A stretch of DNA of 64,000 nucleotides, from assembly GCF_004011695.2 (NCBI RefSeq), contig NC_082415.1:992001-1056000 (forward strand). Reading direction: 5' to 3'. Within the stretch, counting starts at the first letter, position 1, and each line of letters opens with the position of its first letter. The stretch is from Ascochyta rabiei (Eukaryota; Ascomycota; Dothideomycetes; Pleosporales; Didymellaceae). The notes under the pieces are model-generated. The model saw only the letters and a program-made list of their open reading frames with translations. It had not been told where the DNA came from and ran no database searches. Of the stretch, positions 1-11,917 are shown piece by piece. Position numbers and translations under genes: made by a program.

Positions 1-47
1 ACCGCCAAATCCAACAACTCTCACTCCTCCTTGTACTCGCTACGCGG

Positions 48-309
48 CTACGCCTTCCCAATCTTCGCTTCCACAGCGTCCAGCATCGTCACACCGCCCG
101 AGAGCACGTTCCGCGCACTGGCGTGCTGATGCTGCCACCGCGTGCGTGCATTGTCCATGGCTGCGCCTTCCTTTGAGGCTTCGATGAAGGTGTAGGTGAA
201 TGCGAAGACTGGTGGATATGTGTTAGTGGGTTTGCTTACTGGGGGAGGAGGGGGGCGTACCGATGAAGCCCGTGAAGGCGGGCAGGAAGGATTTTGGGGT
301 TGCTGGCAT
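48..309 (-). CDS. Small predicted membrane protein, 69 aa, two exons
   Basis: Exon 1 is 309-261 and exon 2 is 208-48; the 52-nt intron at 209-260 has GT/AG ends and removes an otherwise early stop. The spliced reading frame gives 69 residues. A short N-terminus leads into a hydrophobic stretch (about residues 8-25, LPAFTGFIVFAFTYTFIEA), which looks like one membrane segment or an organelle-targeting helix. A polar, Gln/His-containing C-terminal part follows and ends in AKIGKA. I do not recognise the family. The size and single hydrophobic helix would suit a small mitochondrial or ER membrane subunit, but that is a guess. The start is the first ATG that reads into the splice junction. Confidence 0.55.
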
Positions 310-1779
310 TTTTTGAGGGGTGTGTTGGGGTGTTGGTTGGCTGGTTGGTAGAGGAACGCTTGGGTTTTGGGGTGCTTTGAAGTGGTCTTTGATCAGGATT
401 CGATGGGTTTGATGCTGAGAGAGTTGGTTGTGTGGTTGGTGTGGTTGATGTATCAAGGCTTGTTGATTGATGGTCTGATTGATTGATGGATGTTGTGGGT
501 GGATGATGAGAGTAGTACAGATTCACCATCCGACTTATATCCATCCTACATGCTGACTCGACCTGGCACATCGTACGGTACCCGCCGATGCAGCCCAACT
601 CTCTCTGAACGCACGTTGCGTGATCACTTCATCCTTCCTACTCCTCATCGTTGCGGCCGTGTCAGGCCTCTCTCAGCCTTACCCAAACGGACCTGCGGAA
701 TCGAACGAGCGTACTCGTTGCGGATTATCTGATTGGCTGAGAACATGTCATTCGCGATCCTTCGCAAGTTCCCGGCAATTGGGTCAGACGATACTGGGGT
801 CTGGAGAAGGCTGTGGTGGCGAGAGATGTGAGCTAGGTTGTGCGTGGGGTGACACAGAACAGCGGGTCACGCCATCTCGCACAGGACTTCGGATCGTAGC
901 CGGGATAAACAGGGCTGGTGAGAACGTGCTTTGCGTGCGTTGCACATTCAACCTTGATGGTTCTGAAGACGACATGACGCCGTTGCTTCGATCACGCTCG
1001 TTGTTCTTGATTCCAGTTGAAGCCTAAGAATTGCGCAGTGTCTGGGTGGATCGAGGCTCAGCGTGCCCATCATTGAAGGTACCTGACGATGCATCACGAC
1101 TTATGAATTTGGCTTCTGGCATGCAGGATGCTGCTCATCAATAGTACGTCGCATCGAAACCATAGTAGGTTAAGTTGTTGAGAGACCAAGTCACCAAGTT
1201 GTATTAGAAGACGATAGACTCCGCTAAGTTTAGCATCATTGCACAGGCTCTTCCCTGCAAACAGGTCGATCACCCGCCAGGAACCAAACATCAACACCGT
1301 TCGATCCATCTTTCCTTCATGTTCCGGAAAATTCACAGAATCTGCAACCTGTGGGTCTGCCTTCGCTCAAAGAATCCTCGCCTTGACGGCGTGCACTTGT
1401 GCGCCTCGCAAAAAAAAACCGTCCCCTTTGCTTCAGCCTCAGCTCAGCACACTGGTCTTTGGCGCGCCGCGGCGCTGTTCTATTGACTTTAGCTTCCAGA
1501 CGCAGCGCTACCGCACACCATCACGTCTCAATTTCCCTATTCGGACTCGGGCCATACTGAAAGGAGGCAGGTACGGTGCAGGTATCATTGTTTTGTGGCT
1601 AGACGACAGCCGCAGATATACTTGAGGCGCCCATGAGCTCGGCATGGACGAGCGCGCAGGGCTTCTCTGCTTATCTTTCTCTTTTACCACGGTTCCGCAA
1701 GGAACCGCATCTGCTCTTATCTCCCAATAATTGATCTGCTCTGCATACAATCGACTGTCATTCGCACTCGCTCACAACC
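310..1779. other. Intergenic, no gene seen
   Basis: The stretch has GT-rich low-complexity sequence at about 300-490, just upstream of the small gene at 48-309. Only short, overlapping, unrecognisable reading frames follow. The last few hundred bases are presumably the promoter of the secreted protein at 1780. Confidence 0.5.
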
Positions 1780-2538
1780 ATGCGTTCAACAACTTTGACC
1801 TCGCTTCTTGCAGCGCTCACCCTCACCACCGCCCAACAGATCAACATCGACGCAGCGCAAAGCGTTCCCGTCCCAAATCTGTCCATCGACCTTCTCGCCG
1901 CCCCACCAGCCGTTACCTACGATGCCGCAAGCGCAGCATTGTCTATCGCAGCCGCCGCAGCTGCAGGCGAATCACCAGCCATCTTAAAGCGCCAGGACAA
2001 TTCGACCTGCACGAACCGCACCTTAGGCGCAGGACCAGTCCCCACCACCGACACCGCGCCTGCCTTCCTGAGCTACGCGCCCTTCGCCGACTTCGCAAAG
2101 AACGCAACAACACCCACCAACTACACGCAGGCCTTCAGCAACTTGCACGCCTCCACGACCGCCAAGACGTACTTGGGCCTTGCCGAGCTGAGCGTCTACG
2201 ACACAGCCAACTGCTCTGCCCAGTGCGACGCGCAGACAGGGTGCACAGCGATCAACCTCTTTTTCGAGCGGTCGCCGACGCTGAACCTAGCTTCAGCATG
2301 CCCCAACCCGCCGAGCAGTACGCTCATCAAGTGCGTGTTCTGGGGCGATGCGGTGACCAAGGCAAACACCGTCAATAGCGGATTCACGGAGCAGGGGTTT
2401 GTGGTTGCTATCGCGGGGAGCAACGGGTATAACAAGGGCCAGGCGGTGCAGGATGCTAAGAAGAGCGGGGGCGCTCGACTTGAAATCACCGCTCTCGGGC
2501 TCGGGTTGGTGGGCTTGATCATGGCAGTTGGGTTCTGA
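1780..2538 (+). CDS. Secreted PAN-like glycoprotein, probable GPI or membrane anchor
   Basis: The single exon encodes 252 residues. It begins with a typical signal peptide (residues 1-18, ending TTAQQ). A short prosegment ends at a dibasic KR site (LKRQD, about residues 70-74), where a Kex2-type protease would cut. The mature part has several N-glycosylation sequons (NST, NRT, NAT, NYT, NCS). Four of its five cysteines fall in a cluster (NCSAQCDAQTGC and a later IKC) that resembles PAN/apple-type folds of fungal cell-surface proteins. The last 20 residues are hydrophobic after a small-residue stretch, as in a GPI signal. It is probably a cell-wall or secreted protein of unknown function. No enzyme motif is visible. 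Confidence 0.8.
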   Translation: MRSTTLTSLLAALTLTTAQQINIDAAQSVPVPNLSIDLLAAPPAVTYDAASAALSIAAAAAAGESPAILKRQDNSTCTNRTLGAGPVPTTDTAPAFLSYAPFADFAKNATTPTNYTQAFSNLHASTTAKTYLGLAELSVYDTANCSAQCDAQTGCTAINLFFERSPTLNLASACPNPPSSTLIKCVFWGDAVTKANTVNSGFTEQGFVVAIAGSNGYNKGQAVQDAKKSGGARLEITALGLGLVGLIMAVGF

Positions 2539-3764
2539 GGGGTCCAAAGTGAGGCTGGGGGTTGCAAAGGCTACATTACACTGCAGACAGGCGAATCAAC
2601 CATCTTCGCACGAAACCCATCTTCTGAGCACCCACACCATTCTAAGAAGGCTGCATTTCCCCAAGATCCACCACGTTTGGATCCAACCTACTTCTCCTTA
2701 CTACCCGAAACTAACACTTATATAGCAATCCATCACTGACCCATACTTCCCATTCGCCAGCACCAGCACCCAGTCACCAATCAACCCTGCAGCCCAACCA
2801 CAGCCTAAACGAAAACCAAACATGTCTCACACACAGCACGTCCAACCCAGCGATGCGGTTGACTGTGGCTGTGCCGCACCACCAGGTCCAACACACTACG
2901 CATCTCAACCCGTACTGTAGTACCCAAAGGACACGAATTGATTTTCGTCACCACGACTTCCGGTCCTGGTACACTGACTGATAGGCAGTGCCGGATTGCT
3001 GAAGCTAGATTGGACAGGCGACCAGCAGCGCCGTGCGGTGTAAGTGGTGGTCGACGTTCGGCAAAGCACACGGGCTACGGACGCAAAGTCCGGAGTCGGT
3101 GGGGATGCGAAGGTGGTACCGATGCACGGTTGCTGTTGCAACTCGCAGCCGTGGACGGAGGAAGCGAGGCGTGGAAACGAAGTCTACGCCGTCCTTGGTG
3201 GGGTCAGGAATGTGACGAGTGGGGATCGAGGATGGGTGGGGACGAGTCGGCTGTGCGCAGTGCGGGTAAGGACAGCCAATGTACAAAGGTACGCTGGACC
3301 ACTCGCTTTCCAGAGCAAGAGCAGTCGGGCACGACAAGAGAAGAGAAGAGTGAGCTTTTAACAAATAGTATTCAAAGTGTATTAAATCAAACGCTGTGTT
3401 TTGCAAAACTAGGGCCCAACGCAGATCCAATCTATATGTACACAAGAAAGTGTGGAGCAAAGACCCAAGAGACCAGGAACTCCCTGATCCATCCCAACTC
3501 AGCACACCCACAACGGGTGACGTGAGGACCCAGACAAAGGAAAAGGAAAATAAGCCCAAAGACGAAAGAACAAAATGCCAACAGGGCCAGCTGGCCACAA
3601 CGGTCACAGCTTGGTATATAGTAACAAAGGAAATCGTGCAATCATACAGAACAGTCTAGAAGTGAAGGTGTGACTCGCCAACTGGTCGAGCAGATGTCGC
3701 TAAAGTGGAGCATGCATGTTGAAGCAGTACGCAAAGGACAGAGCAAATCATGTGCTAGATCAGA
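2539..3764. other. Convergent intergenic region
   Basis: This lies between two genes that point toward each other, so it should hold both 3' UTRs. Two frames of about 200 codons overlap on opposite strands (2938-3525 and 3005-3607). Their composition does not look like protein, and I see nothing else. Confidence 0.45.
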
Positions 3765-4958
3765 CTAGTAGTCAAGCATCGATGTAATGGCTGCTATCCT
3801 TTGGAACGCAGGCTCCATAGCGGCCATCTTCCTCTCCAAGCGCTCTGCCAAGAGAGCCTCGGTAGCCTCGTTCGACACATGCAGTGTAAAGTGGCCGAAG
3901 GTCTTCTCAGTGTTGGTGAAAAGAATCTCAAGCGGCGCAGAGCGCGAAGCAGAAGGGGCGGGCGAAGAGCGGTACAGGTCATACTCTGAATCCTCGTCCT
4001 CCTCCTCGACAGCAGCCATGAGAGGCTGCTGGGACTGGACGGGGTACTCAATGACCGGGTAGTCAGACTTGGCATCCTCGTCAGCAGACGCCTCATCCTC
4101 AACGGCGAAGATGGTGCTGTGACCCTTGCCGGACATGGCGGAGACATCGAGCGGGTTGGCGGGGCCTTCAGGGAGCTCGGTGACAGCGAAGACGCGGGGC
4201 TGGTAACCGTTGAATCCGTTGTTCATGTTCCAGTTGGCGTTGCTGCTGCTGCTGCTGGTGTTGTTGATGTTGAGCATCGAGAAGTCGAGCTGGGTCTCGG
4301 GAACCATTGTCATACCGACATGCGTATTCTCGGACTGGGAAACAAACGACTGTTGAAAGGGAGCCGGTGGCGGCGCGGAGGCAACAGGGGTTGAAGATGA
4401 AGGCATGGATGCCAGAGGAGCTTGAGCTGTGATACCCTCCTCACGAACAAGATCCTCGAGGAAGGGACCGAAAGCCTGATGCCTCAACAGACGCTCAATG
4501 AAGGCACGCGAACGGGCGTTCTCCTCCATCAGGGCACGGTTCTGGGAGCGGAGCTCGTTTGCCTCGTTGACCTTCATGGCGACCTCGCCTTCAAGCTGGC
4601 CAATGTATTCTGTAGCGTGTTAGCAAGGTTTGGGCGATGGCGATGGTGTTGCTTACCCTTTCTCCTCGAGCGGAAGGCGCGGGCAGAGACCTTGTTGCGA
4701 AGCTGGCGGCGCTCCTTGGAGCTGAGCTTCTTACCCTCCTCTGAGGCAAGCAGGCGCTCGTCCTCGTCCATATCTTCCTCGTCCTTCTTGGCGCGGATGA
4801 TGTGGGGGAGAATGTTGCCGTTGGCATCGTGGGACGCAAGCGCGGCGTTTTGGCTCTCCTGGCGGATCTGAGCAACGACGCGAGCAATTGTCGCCTCTGT
4901 GCGGTCGTCACTCAACGGGCTAGACGTCTTACGGCTGCTCGAAGGGGGTGCAGCGCGC

Positions 4959-5021
<63 letters not shown>

Positions 5022-5632
5022 GCGTGCAGCTGAGCCTGCTGCCTCTGGTGTGCGATCTGCTGCTGTTGACGCTGTTGCTGCGCCTGCTGTTGTGCCTTGG
5101 CTAGAGCAGCCTGCTGCTGGTGCATGCCGGGGTAGAGCCTGACGGCGGGACCTTCCTCTTGTTGGATGGCGCTAGGGTCCACAAAGTCATCCTGGTCGTT
5201 GTTGGGGAACATGTATGCGGGCTGGGTGTAGTCCATGCCCACGTTCATGTCCATGCCAGTGCCACTGTTCCATGCGCCGTCCATGACCGAGTCGCTGCCC
5301 ATCATGTCGAGGCCCGAGGACGAGAAGATGGGATAGCTGGAGCTGTAGCCGGCGTTCAGGCCGGTGAGGGAGCCAGACGGGATGCCAGTCTGTTGCTTGA
5401 AGCGCTCATACTCGTGGCTGGGTTTCGCAGCCTCCTGGAGCTCCTCCTCGATGGTGGTGCTGGTCGGGCTAGCGATGTTGGAGACGGAGCTTGATTCGCG
5501 CTTGAGGCCGGGTTGTGTGGGTGAAGGCAGTTGACTGAAGTCGAAGAACTCCTGCTCGGGATCGTGGCACTGGTTGATATGAGGGTTGAAGGCAGGAGCC
5601 ATGATCATCGCGGGCTGGACGGCGGTAGCCAT
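3765..5632 (-). CDS. bZIP transcription factor with long polyglutamine tract (IDI-4-like)
   Basis: Exon 1 is 5632-4657 and exon 2 is 4609-3765. The 47-nt intron (4610-4656) falls inside the bZIP basic region, giving 606 residues. The N-terminal half is Gln/Ser-rich, with about 22 consecutive glutamines coded by alternating CAA/CAG (about 4960-5021). The basic region reads KERRQLRNKVSARAFRSRRK and shows the N-x7-R DNA-contact signature. EYIGQLE and leucine-zipper heptads follow. The C-terminal half is rich in Pro, Ser and Asn and acidic, as in activation domains. The basic-region wording resembles the Podospora IDI-4 group rather than AtfA, Yap1 or MeaB; this subgroup call is from memory. It should act in the nucleus as a dimer. 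Its targets cannot be read from sequence. Confidence 0.88.
4960..5021. repeat. CTGTTG hexanucleotide microsatellite coding polyQ
   Basis: On the plus strand the unit CTGTTG repeats about ten times. On the coding (minus) strand this is alternating CAA/CAG and yields the polyglutamine run of the bZIP factor. Mixed codons make it less prone to slippage than a pure CAG tract. Confidence 0.9.
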
Positions 5633-8600
5633 GGTGTTGCGTACGTAGGCGGGTACTGGGAAGTGGTGATAGTGCCTGAGGTGGGCAAAGACGTTCTCTG
5701 GGGACGCGGTGCTGGGAAGGGACCAAGGCGGTTAGTGGGCTTCAGAAGAACGCGTCAGCTCGTTTCTGGGCCGGATTTGCCGGGTTGTGGCTGAGTCGCT
5801 GGTTCGGCACCTCTGCTTCTTGGGCGTCGCCGGAAGAGCGGCTGGCGGTGGGAGAAGAGCGATTAGAATAGAGATGGGGATAGCGAGCGGTTTGGTGGGT
5901 GTGGGTGTCAGATGTGGGTGAAGTGTCGAGAGCGAGGGAGCAATGGGCCGTCAAGGAGAAGGCCATCGGCCGTCTTCTGCTGGGGCCGGTGTGAGGCGTT
6001 TCAGCGAGGCGGAGCCATCCATTCACCCTATTTCTGGACTAGACAGGCCTATCCTAGCCAAGTCGAGTTTTCCGTCGATCCCTTCCCTCGTCGTTCGGCC
6101 GCTGCTCAGCCTTCGGCCCTCTCCTCCAGCACGGGCGCGGCCATCAAGGCCTCTCTCTGCTTGTGGCTGAACGTCTCTGCGCCATGTTCCCCACTCCCAC
6201 CCAACAATCATAACAGCAACCACTACATTCCAAACGGACAGGCGCCAACCACCTCAAGACACTTGCGAAGACATCGAGCCCTGGCATTACGCACTCAACG
6301 CACACGGGGGCTGCGGACTGCCGACACCGATAGCTGCGGACGAATCGCCGTAGCTCAGCTGAGGCTGTGCACAATCTTCTCAAGCGCATCGCTGCGATAA
6401 CCTCTCTGATTCGTCCATGGCCTTGCAGTAATGCGCCCGTTTCGCGGACACCTTTCTCGCACGCTTGCTTTCCTGTCACCATTTCTAATCGACGGAGGTT
6501 TGTTTATCCAGCCGGTCACGTGCCCGTCACTGGCTTATCCCGGTGGACCTGGCAGCTTGTATCACTACTCCACATCGACACCTCGTTTACGCCGAAATAT
6601 CTGTTTACCTTTTGCAGCTTCAAGTAAAAGCCGCTGTCGCTCGCAGCCAGAGCGGAGCAGATGCCGTCATGTCTGCTAGTCTCCCGCGACTGACCCGCCG
6701 GAACACCTTGATTTTTACCTCTCCGGCCCGGAAGTTATCTATTTCCTGAGTCGACGCATGCTAACAACCTTAAAGCCGGCCCTACTTCCAAAATGCAGAA
6801 AAGCTATCATTGGTTCTTCCGTTGAAGAGAAAATTATCTCGCCTTTCATCAACCACTCTTGGACATGTACAACAGGAAGAGCACGGCCCCGCGAGACGTT
6901 ACTATACCTTTCGTAATATGCATGACCCAAGCGCCTGCATTCCGTCACTCCAGACTATCGGAGCATCTGGCGCCCATCCCCAGAACATGGGCACTCCTAA
7001 AACGCGCAAATTCCATGCCGCTGGGACGTCAGAGCTGTCACTGCACAACCGCCATCGCGGCAGCTTCCGTGTACTTTCCGACGGTTGAAAGCCTCCACGA
7101 CCATCGCTATCTTCGTGGCACTCCTGACTGGTAGGTATTTCAGGGGAAGTTACCCACCTTCAAGGTCAGAAAGTCTGTGTCTTGGTTGGACCATTCAGCC
7201 TCGATGGTGATATGCTGCGCCACATACACTGGCCGGACAGTGTTCTTACAGCTGTATTGACTCTGTAGACTGTGTTCGAGCTTAGCTTTGTTTTCCATGT
7301 CACATCTAAAAGACGGGATGTAAAATCCCAGAGACTGTACCTAGCACAAGACCGAAGGCGGTATCAATCTTGGCCTGCTCGGGCTTACTGCTTGCCTATC
7401 ATTACCCGCTACGCCACAAGATACCTAGGTACCTAAGCCATGGATCACTGCACGATCGACAACTAGCAGATGTTGGCGAACGGATCCAAACATGACCGGG
7501 TCCGATCTGACCTGGTGGTCGAAGGCTTTGTTCGGGATGACCTTGAGGCTGCAACAGTACCGCTGTTCTGTTGACCGATAGCTTAATTCCACCACTGTAC
7601 TGTACCTGTGCCAGATAGCGGGCAGTACTTTGACACATAAATAGACGTAGCTTTAGTGTCCACCAGCAACAAGCGCAAGTCAAGGTCGCCAGAATATCTC
7701 CATACTCGGCGAATAGGTGCAGATGTTTCTCACGATCTTGTTCATTGGACTGTCCACCTGCTGATGGTCCACCATCCAACCGTGGATCAGCAATACATGA
7801 CCTGTTCGATTCAGTACCGGCATTCCCTTCACAAACTAATATCACTCCTTCGCCGAAACTCTGCCTCACAAAACCGATAAGGGAGATGCCCGTTAGCGTG
7901 GAGCCTACGCGGCAGCGGGACTACGACCGCCGCCGTCACGGCATCCTGGACCATCCAGGCAAACCACTTAGCGAGTCGCACCAATTGCTTCAAGGCAAGG
8001 AATGTGAAGCGTACACAAGATAGGAGAGCCTGGTCAGCAAGGTCACGACTCGGAAGGGACTTCGACAAAGGGACCTGGCGTCGCGGACCGCATCCGCAGG
8101 CCCCTCACAACTTGTGGGACATAACATTTCACCCATATCTTGCAAATTTGCCCGGTTCCAGCGACCGCGCGGCCGCAAAGGCATTTCGATAGCCTGCATT
8201 GTTTCGATGTTCACCGTCCAGACTTGGCTATGCCGATATTTCCCCATGCGTCCTGCGACCACCAAAGTGTTTCAGGCCTGCCAGAACACGCGCCAGTGAC
8301 TGGAAGCGCGCTAGACGTGGCCAACGAGCCACAGCCCTGGAGCGCCCTAAGCAGCGCAGAGCATCCATTTCAGATCCAAGCGTTGAGACGCTTTTCTAGT
8401 GCTTTACGCGTCAGACGGCTGCGTCTGAGCGGCGCAGCGACATCGGCAGTCTTGAGCTTTGCCGGATGCATTGCCAAAACGTGGAAATGCGTCAAGCATC
8501 GCAAACTAGTTGTGCGAAAGGTTATGCAAAAGGGATAGTACATGGAAACGATGGTTGTGCATGGACATGATGATTAATTACACTTTGTCCACAGTGTGAT

Positions 8601-8679
8601 GTACAAGACGTGTGTGGCGCCTTGGGAACGCCTCAGGCTGACGATTCCTCGCCGCTACCGCCCGTCTTTATTCTCAGCG
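5633..8679. other. 3-kb gene-poor region
   Basis: This holds the promoter and likely long 5' UTR of the bZIP gene (with short upstream frames, e.g. near 5469-5726) and the 3' flank of the PPR gene. Remaining frames are below 165 codons, overlap one another and carry no recognisable motif. I see no repeats or transposon signature. Confidence 0.45.
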
Positions 8680-11478
8680 TCAGCGACGCGGCTCGCTCTC
8701 CAGAAACCCATGAATTTCCTCCTCTGGCGGTCCAAGATCCTTGGGCTCAGGCTGACGCTCAATCTCAGCCTGCTCCTCCGCAGCGCGCACCTTGATCTGC
8801 TCGTCAAGCACACCCGCTTCATTCCTCATCCTGAACATATCGCCCATGCGCTCCTCGTCCAGTCCTACACCGAGGCTCCGCGCAATGGCTAGGAACTGCT
8901 TTTGGCTGTTGAGAGCGCCCGTCACGCCGCCGTGAGCTATGCCCTCGCCGCGTTCAACATCTCGCACGATGAGGCGTGCGCGATCGACGTCACCGGCGGC
9001 AACCAGCGCTCTGATGACGGCGGTGAGTGCCCTGAAGCCAGGGTGTTTGCCGTGCTTTGACATGCGTGTGAGTACGCTCATCATCTTGCCCACCTCTCCG
9101 TGTTCTGCGTACCCTTCGATTGTGCGGTCGAAAAGATATTTGTCTGTATCTGAATGTGCAGATTCAAAGATCTGGTGGATGAGGGAATCGACAGCTGCGA
9201 TGGCTGGTGGCGTTTGCTGAAAGTAGTGAGTGACGAGGGACGTGTAAACGTGAGCGCTAGGCGCAAGATTGCGACTCTTCATGTGGCTGATGATGGTGCG
9301 GACGGCATCGTGGCTGCCGTATTGCTTCAACAGGCGGTCGATGGTTGTCGCGTAGACGTAGTTGTTAAGACGCAGGCCGCCGGCTTCCAGCTCCTCGAAC
9401 ATCTGAATGAGACGATCGGCTTGATCCGTTTCGGATAGGTTGTCCAGAGTATGATTGTCGAACGCCGCTGTTATGAGCATGGTGTGTGTCGAAATGTCGG
9501 CTGGTATCCCATTCAGCTCCATCTGCCTCAGCACCTTGAAGGCTGTCGCATAGTCGCCTGCACGGAGGTATAGCTGGATGAGAATGTTGAACGTGCGGGT
9601 GTCAGGCTTGACGTCGAACTGTGTTCCCCATCTGAGGATTTTCTGCGCGTATTCAACGCGCTTCTGCTGCCTCATGTCCTTCCATGGCAGCTGGACGATG
9701 GCGGATACAGCGCCATTGACGACTTCCACAGACGGTTTCGTGCAGTTGTTAACTATTTTGGCCGACACAGGGAGGTTTTTGGCGCCTTTTGAGTTCTTGG
9801 AGTTTGAAGGAGGGGCGTTTTTGACATTTTCCGCTGACCGCCACCTGTTGCCCATGTCATCAAGGGCTTTCAGGCCAAGATCAACCTGACGCAACGAAAT
9901 GAGACCATGAACTCGCGTCGTCCAAGCATAGTTGTCTGGCTCAAGTCCTGCGCTCTGCATGCGGTTCCACATTGCATTGAAGCCGTCAAGGTCCTGTGCT
10001 TTCTCACAACCTTCGAGCATCGCGACCCATGTCTCCAGTTCGGGCTTAACACCGTTGGACATCATATGATTCCACACCTCGACCGAACGTCTGGCTTGCT
10101 GTAGGACTAAGTAGCCTGAGAGGAAAGCGTTGTAGATTCGAGGAGGTATCGAAATCTTGCCGTCGTGCGTGTAGTCCAGTTCAACACGTTTCCAGATTCG
10201 CTCCAGGCTCTCAGTTGATGTTTTGGCTTCGACTGCACGCGCTATTGCTTTGAGGTTGAACGACTCCAGATCCGTCGTTGCATAACCGGTGGTTCCTGTT
10301 TGAGCCCCTGCACCCTGTTGTCCCAACATGCTCAAGGCTTTCCCCGGTGCTGTCTCGATGTCCCTTCTGATCTTAACTTGCAGTTCCTTCGGCAGCGAAT
10401 GGAAAGTTCTTGAGTGTACTGAGTGATTGAGGACAGTATTTACTCTTGCTCCCGCCAGAACGCGAGCTAACAAAGACAGGAAAGGCGCTGCCTGGTGTCT
10501 CAAAGACTCAGTGGCATTGATTGTCTCGGAAGAATTGAAAAGATACACAGCACAAAATCCCAAAGTCGAACCCCCAATGGATTTGGGATGGTATTCCTGC
10601 AAGCGGAGATTGAAGTCCACATTCTGGAACATGTGTGGCAAAGCCTCGACGGCAGGCAAATTCCATTCCGAATTGATAGCTTCCAGCGAATCGTTTCCGT
10701 TGCCTTTGCATTGGAAGAACAGCCGCCAAACTGAGAGGAGCTCGAAAAGCATTGAGGACAAATCTCGTTGCAGTGTTGTGCTACCACCATTGGCAGCAAG
10801 AATTGTTTGATGGGTCAAAGGCTCAAGAACTCCCTTGATCCACAATCCTGGAGGCGCGATACCGAGCTGCTCATACTTGAAGAGTACAGTTGTAGGAGTG
10901 ATCTGTGGCTCTCCTTGTCCTTCGCAGAACTTCTGGATGACAGATGCCAGGATATTGGAAAACAATCGTTGCTCGTTGATCATGCGAATGTCTGTCGCGG
11001 AGGGCATTGTGAGAGCCTCGCAGTCGGCTGATGTGTAGCTCTGTTCGAACAATGCCCATGCCTTCTCCACCTCTCCGCGTCTCATAAGCATGTGTATACG
11101 AGGCGCATACGACTTTGTATTGGGTTCGACTTCATGGATCCCTGCTGACTGGGTATCGTTGCTATTCCCTGTGTCATGCGCTGCACTGTCGCGCGCATGT
11201 CGTGAGTATCGCCCGAGCCGTTGAGGTCGATTGTCACTGGCCTGCGCATTCGTCTGGGATCGATCGAAAAGGCTGTACGATCCGCTTTGATACTTTTCTT
11301 GCCCAGCTGTTGTATCGTCAGGGTGCGTCTGGGCTTCAGTTTGGTCGGCGTCGTTTTGCGGTTGCTGACTGCGCAGCGAGATAAATGTGGCTCGTGGCTG
11401 CCATTGAGGGATTCGGGAAGGTACACGGCGAGGATTAAGCCGCGCTCTGCACTGGCGGCAGACGTACGAGCCCAACAT
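8680..11478 (-). CDS. Pentatricopeptide-repeat protein, mitochondrial
   Basis: A single exon encodes 932 residues from the ATG at 11478. I chose it over the upstream in-frame start at 11562 because it opens with MLGSYVCRQCRARL and an Arg-rich, acid-free stretch, typical of a fungal mitochondrial presequence. The middle and C-terminal parts contain a series of roughly 35-residue helical repeats with PPR wording, for example TFNILIQLYLRAGDYATAF, then YVYATTIDRLLKQYG and VYTSLVTHYF. Such proteins bind organellar RNA to control its processing, stability or translation. Which transcript it serves, or whether it matches a named factor such as CIA84, cannot be told here. The C-terminus is charged (Glu/Arg-rich). 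It is divergent from the phosphatase gene, 439 bp apart. Confidence 0.88.
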   Translation of the reverse strand: MLGSYVCRQCRARLNPRRVPSRIPQWQPRATFISLRSQQPQNDADQTEAQTHPDDTTAGQEKYQSGSYSLFDRSQTNAQASDNRPQRLGRYSRHARDSAAHDTGNSNDTQSAGIHEVEPNTKSYAPRIHMLMRRGEVEKAWALFEQSYTSADCEALTMPSATDIRMINEQRLFSNILASVIQKFCEGQGEPQITPTTVLFKYEQLGIAPPGLWIKGVLEPLTHQTILAANGGSTTLQRDLSSMLFELLSVWRLFFQCKGNGNDSLEAINSEWNLPAVEALPHMFQNVDFNLRLQEYHPKSIGGSTLGFCAVYLFNSSETINATESLRHQAAPFLSLLARVLAGARVNTVLNHSVHSRTFHSLPKELQVKIRRDIETAPGKALSMLGQQGAGAQTGTTGYATTDLESFNLKAIARAVEAKTSTESLERIWKRVELDYTHDGKISIPPRIYNAFLSGYLVLQQARRSVEVWNHMMSNGVKPELETWVAMLEGCEKAQDLDGFNAMWNRMQSAGLEPDNYAWTTRVHGLISLRQVDLGLKALDDMGNRWRSAENVKNAPPSNSKNSKGAKNLPVSAKIVNNCTKPSVEVVNGAVSAIVQLPWKDMRQQKRVEYAQKILRWGTQFDVKPDTRTFNILIQLYLRAGDYATAFKVLRQMELNGIPADISTHTMLITAAFDNHTLDNLSETDQADRLIQMFEELEAGGLRLNNYVYATTIDRLLKQYGSHDAVRTIISHMKSRNLAPSAHVYTSLVTHYFQQTPPAIAAVDSLIHQIFESAHSDTDKYLFDRTIEGYAEHGEVGKMMSVLTRMSKHGKHPGFRALTAVIRALVAAGDVDRARLIVRDVERGEGIAHGGVTGALNSQKQFLAIARSLGVGLDEERMGDMFRMRNEAGVLDEQIKVRAAEEQAEIERQPEPKDLGPPEEEIHGFLESEPRR

Positions 11479-11917
11479 AGCGAAGGATCGTTGAAAGTGG
11501 GATATGAACTGGACTGATAGCAACATTAGCTGTGTTGCAGACCCGGACCTCCAAACCCACAATCCTGTAGCCTAACAGTGATTCTGCGTTATACTTTGAT
11601 ATTCAATAACTCCCTCAAGACCACACCGAACCTTTCGACGCCGTTCAAACTTGTCGGAGTGTGTTACTATGCGATCTGGAGCTTTGGCAGGTCTAAAATG
11701 CAGCCCTCGCGCGAACTCGAAAAGGAAAGCTCCGGTCGGCCAATGACGTAACACGTGACGCGAACCGAGACCGCGATTAGTTGACTCCAGCGCTCGCTCG
11801 GTCTCTCTAACAGTCAACATCTGCTATTTTCTATATATTGGGGCATACAACCGACGCGGCTTGACTTGTATTCTGACTGATAGTTGCCTTACCACAGCTG
11901 TTGCCTTCAACAACACC
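11479..11917. promoter_or_regulatory. Shared divergent promoter, PPR gene / histidine phosphatase
   Basis: These 439 bp separate the two start codons. The stretch TTTTCTATATATTGG (near 11826-11840) lies about 80 bp before the phosphatase ATG and could serve as a TATA element. Confidence 0.45.

Noticed and set aside
2938..3607. Two overlapping frames of about 200 codons on opposite strands
   Set aside because: They have no motifs and implausible composition, and they lie in the convergent 3' region of two genes.
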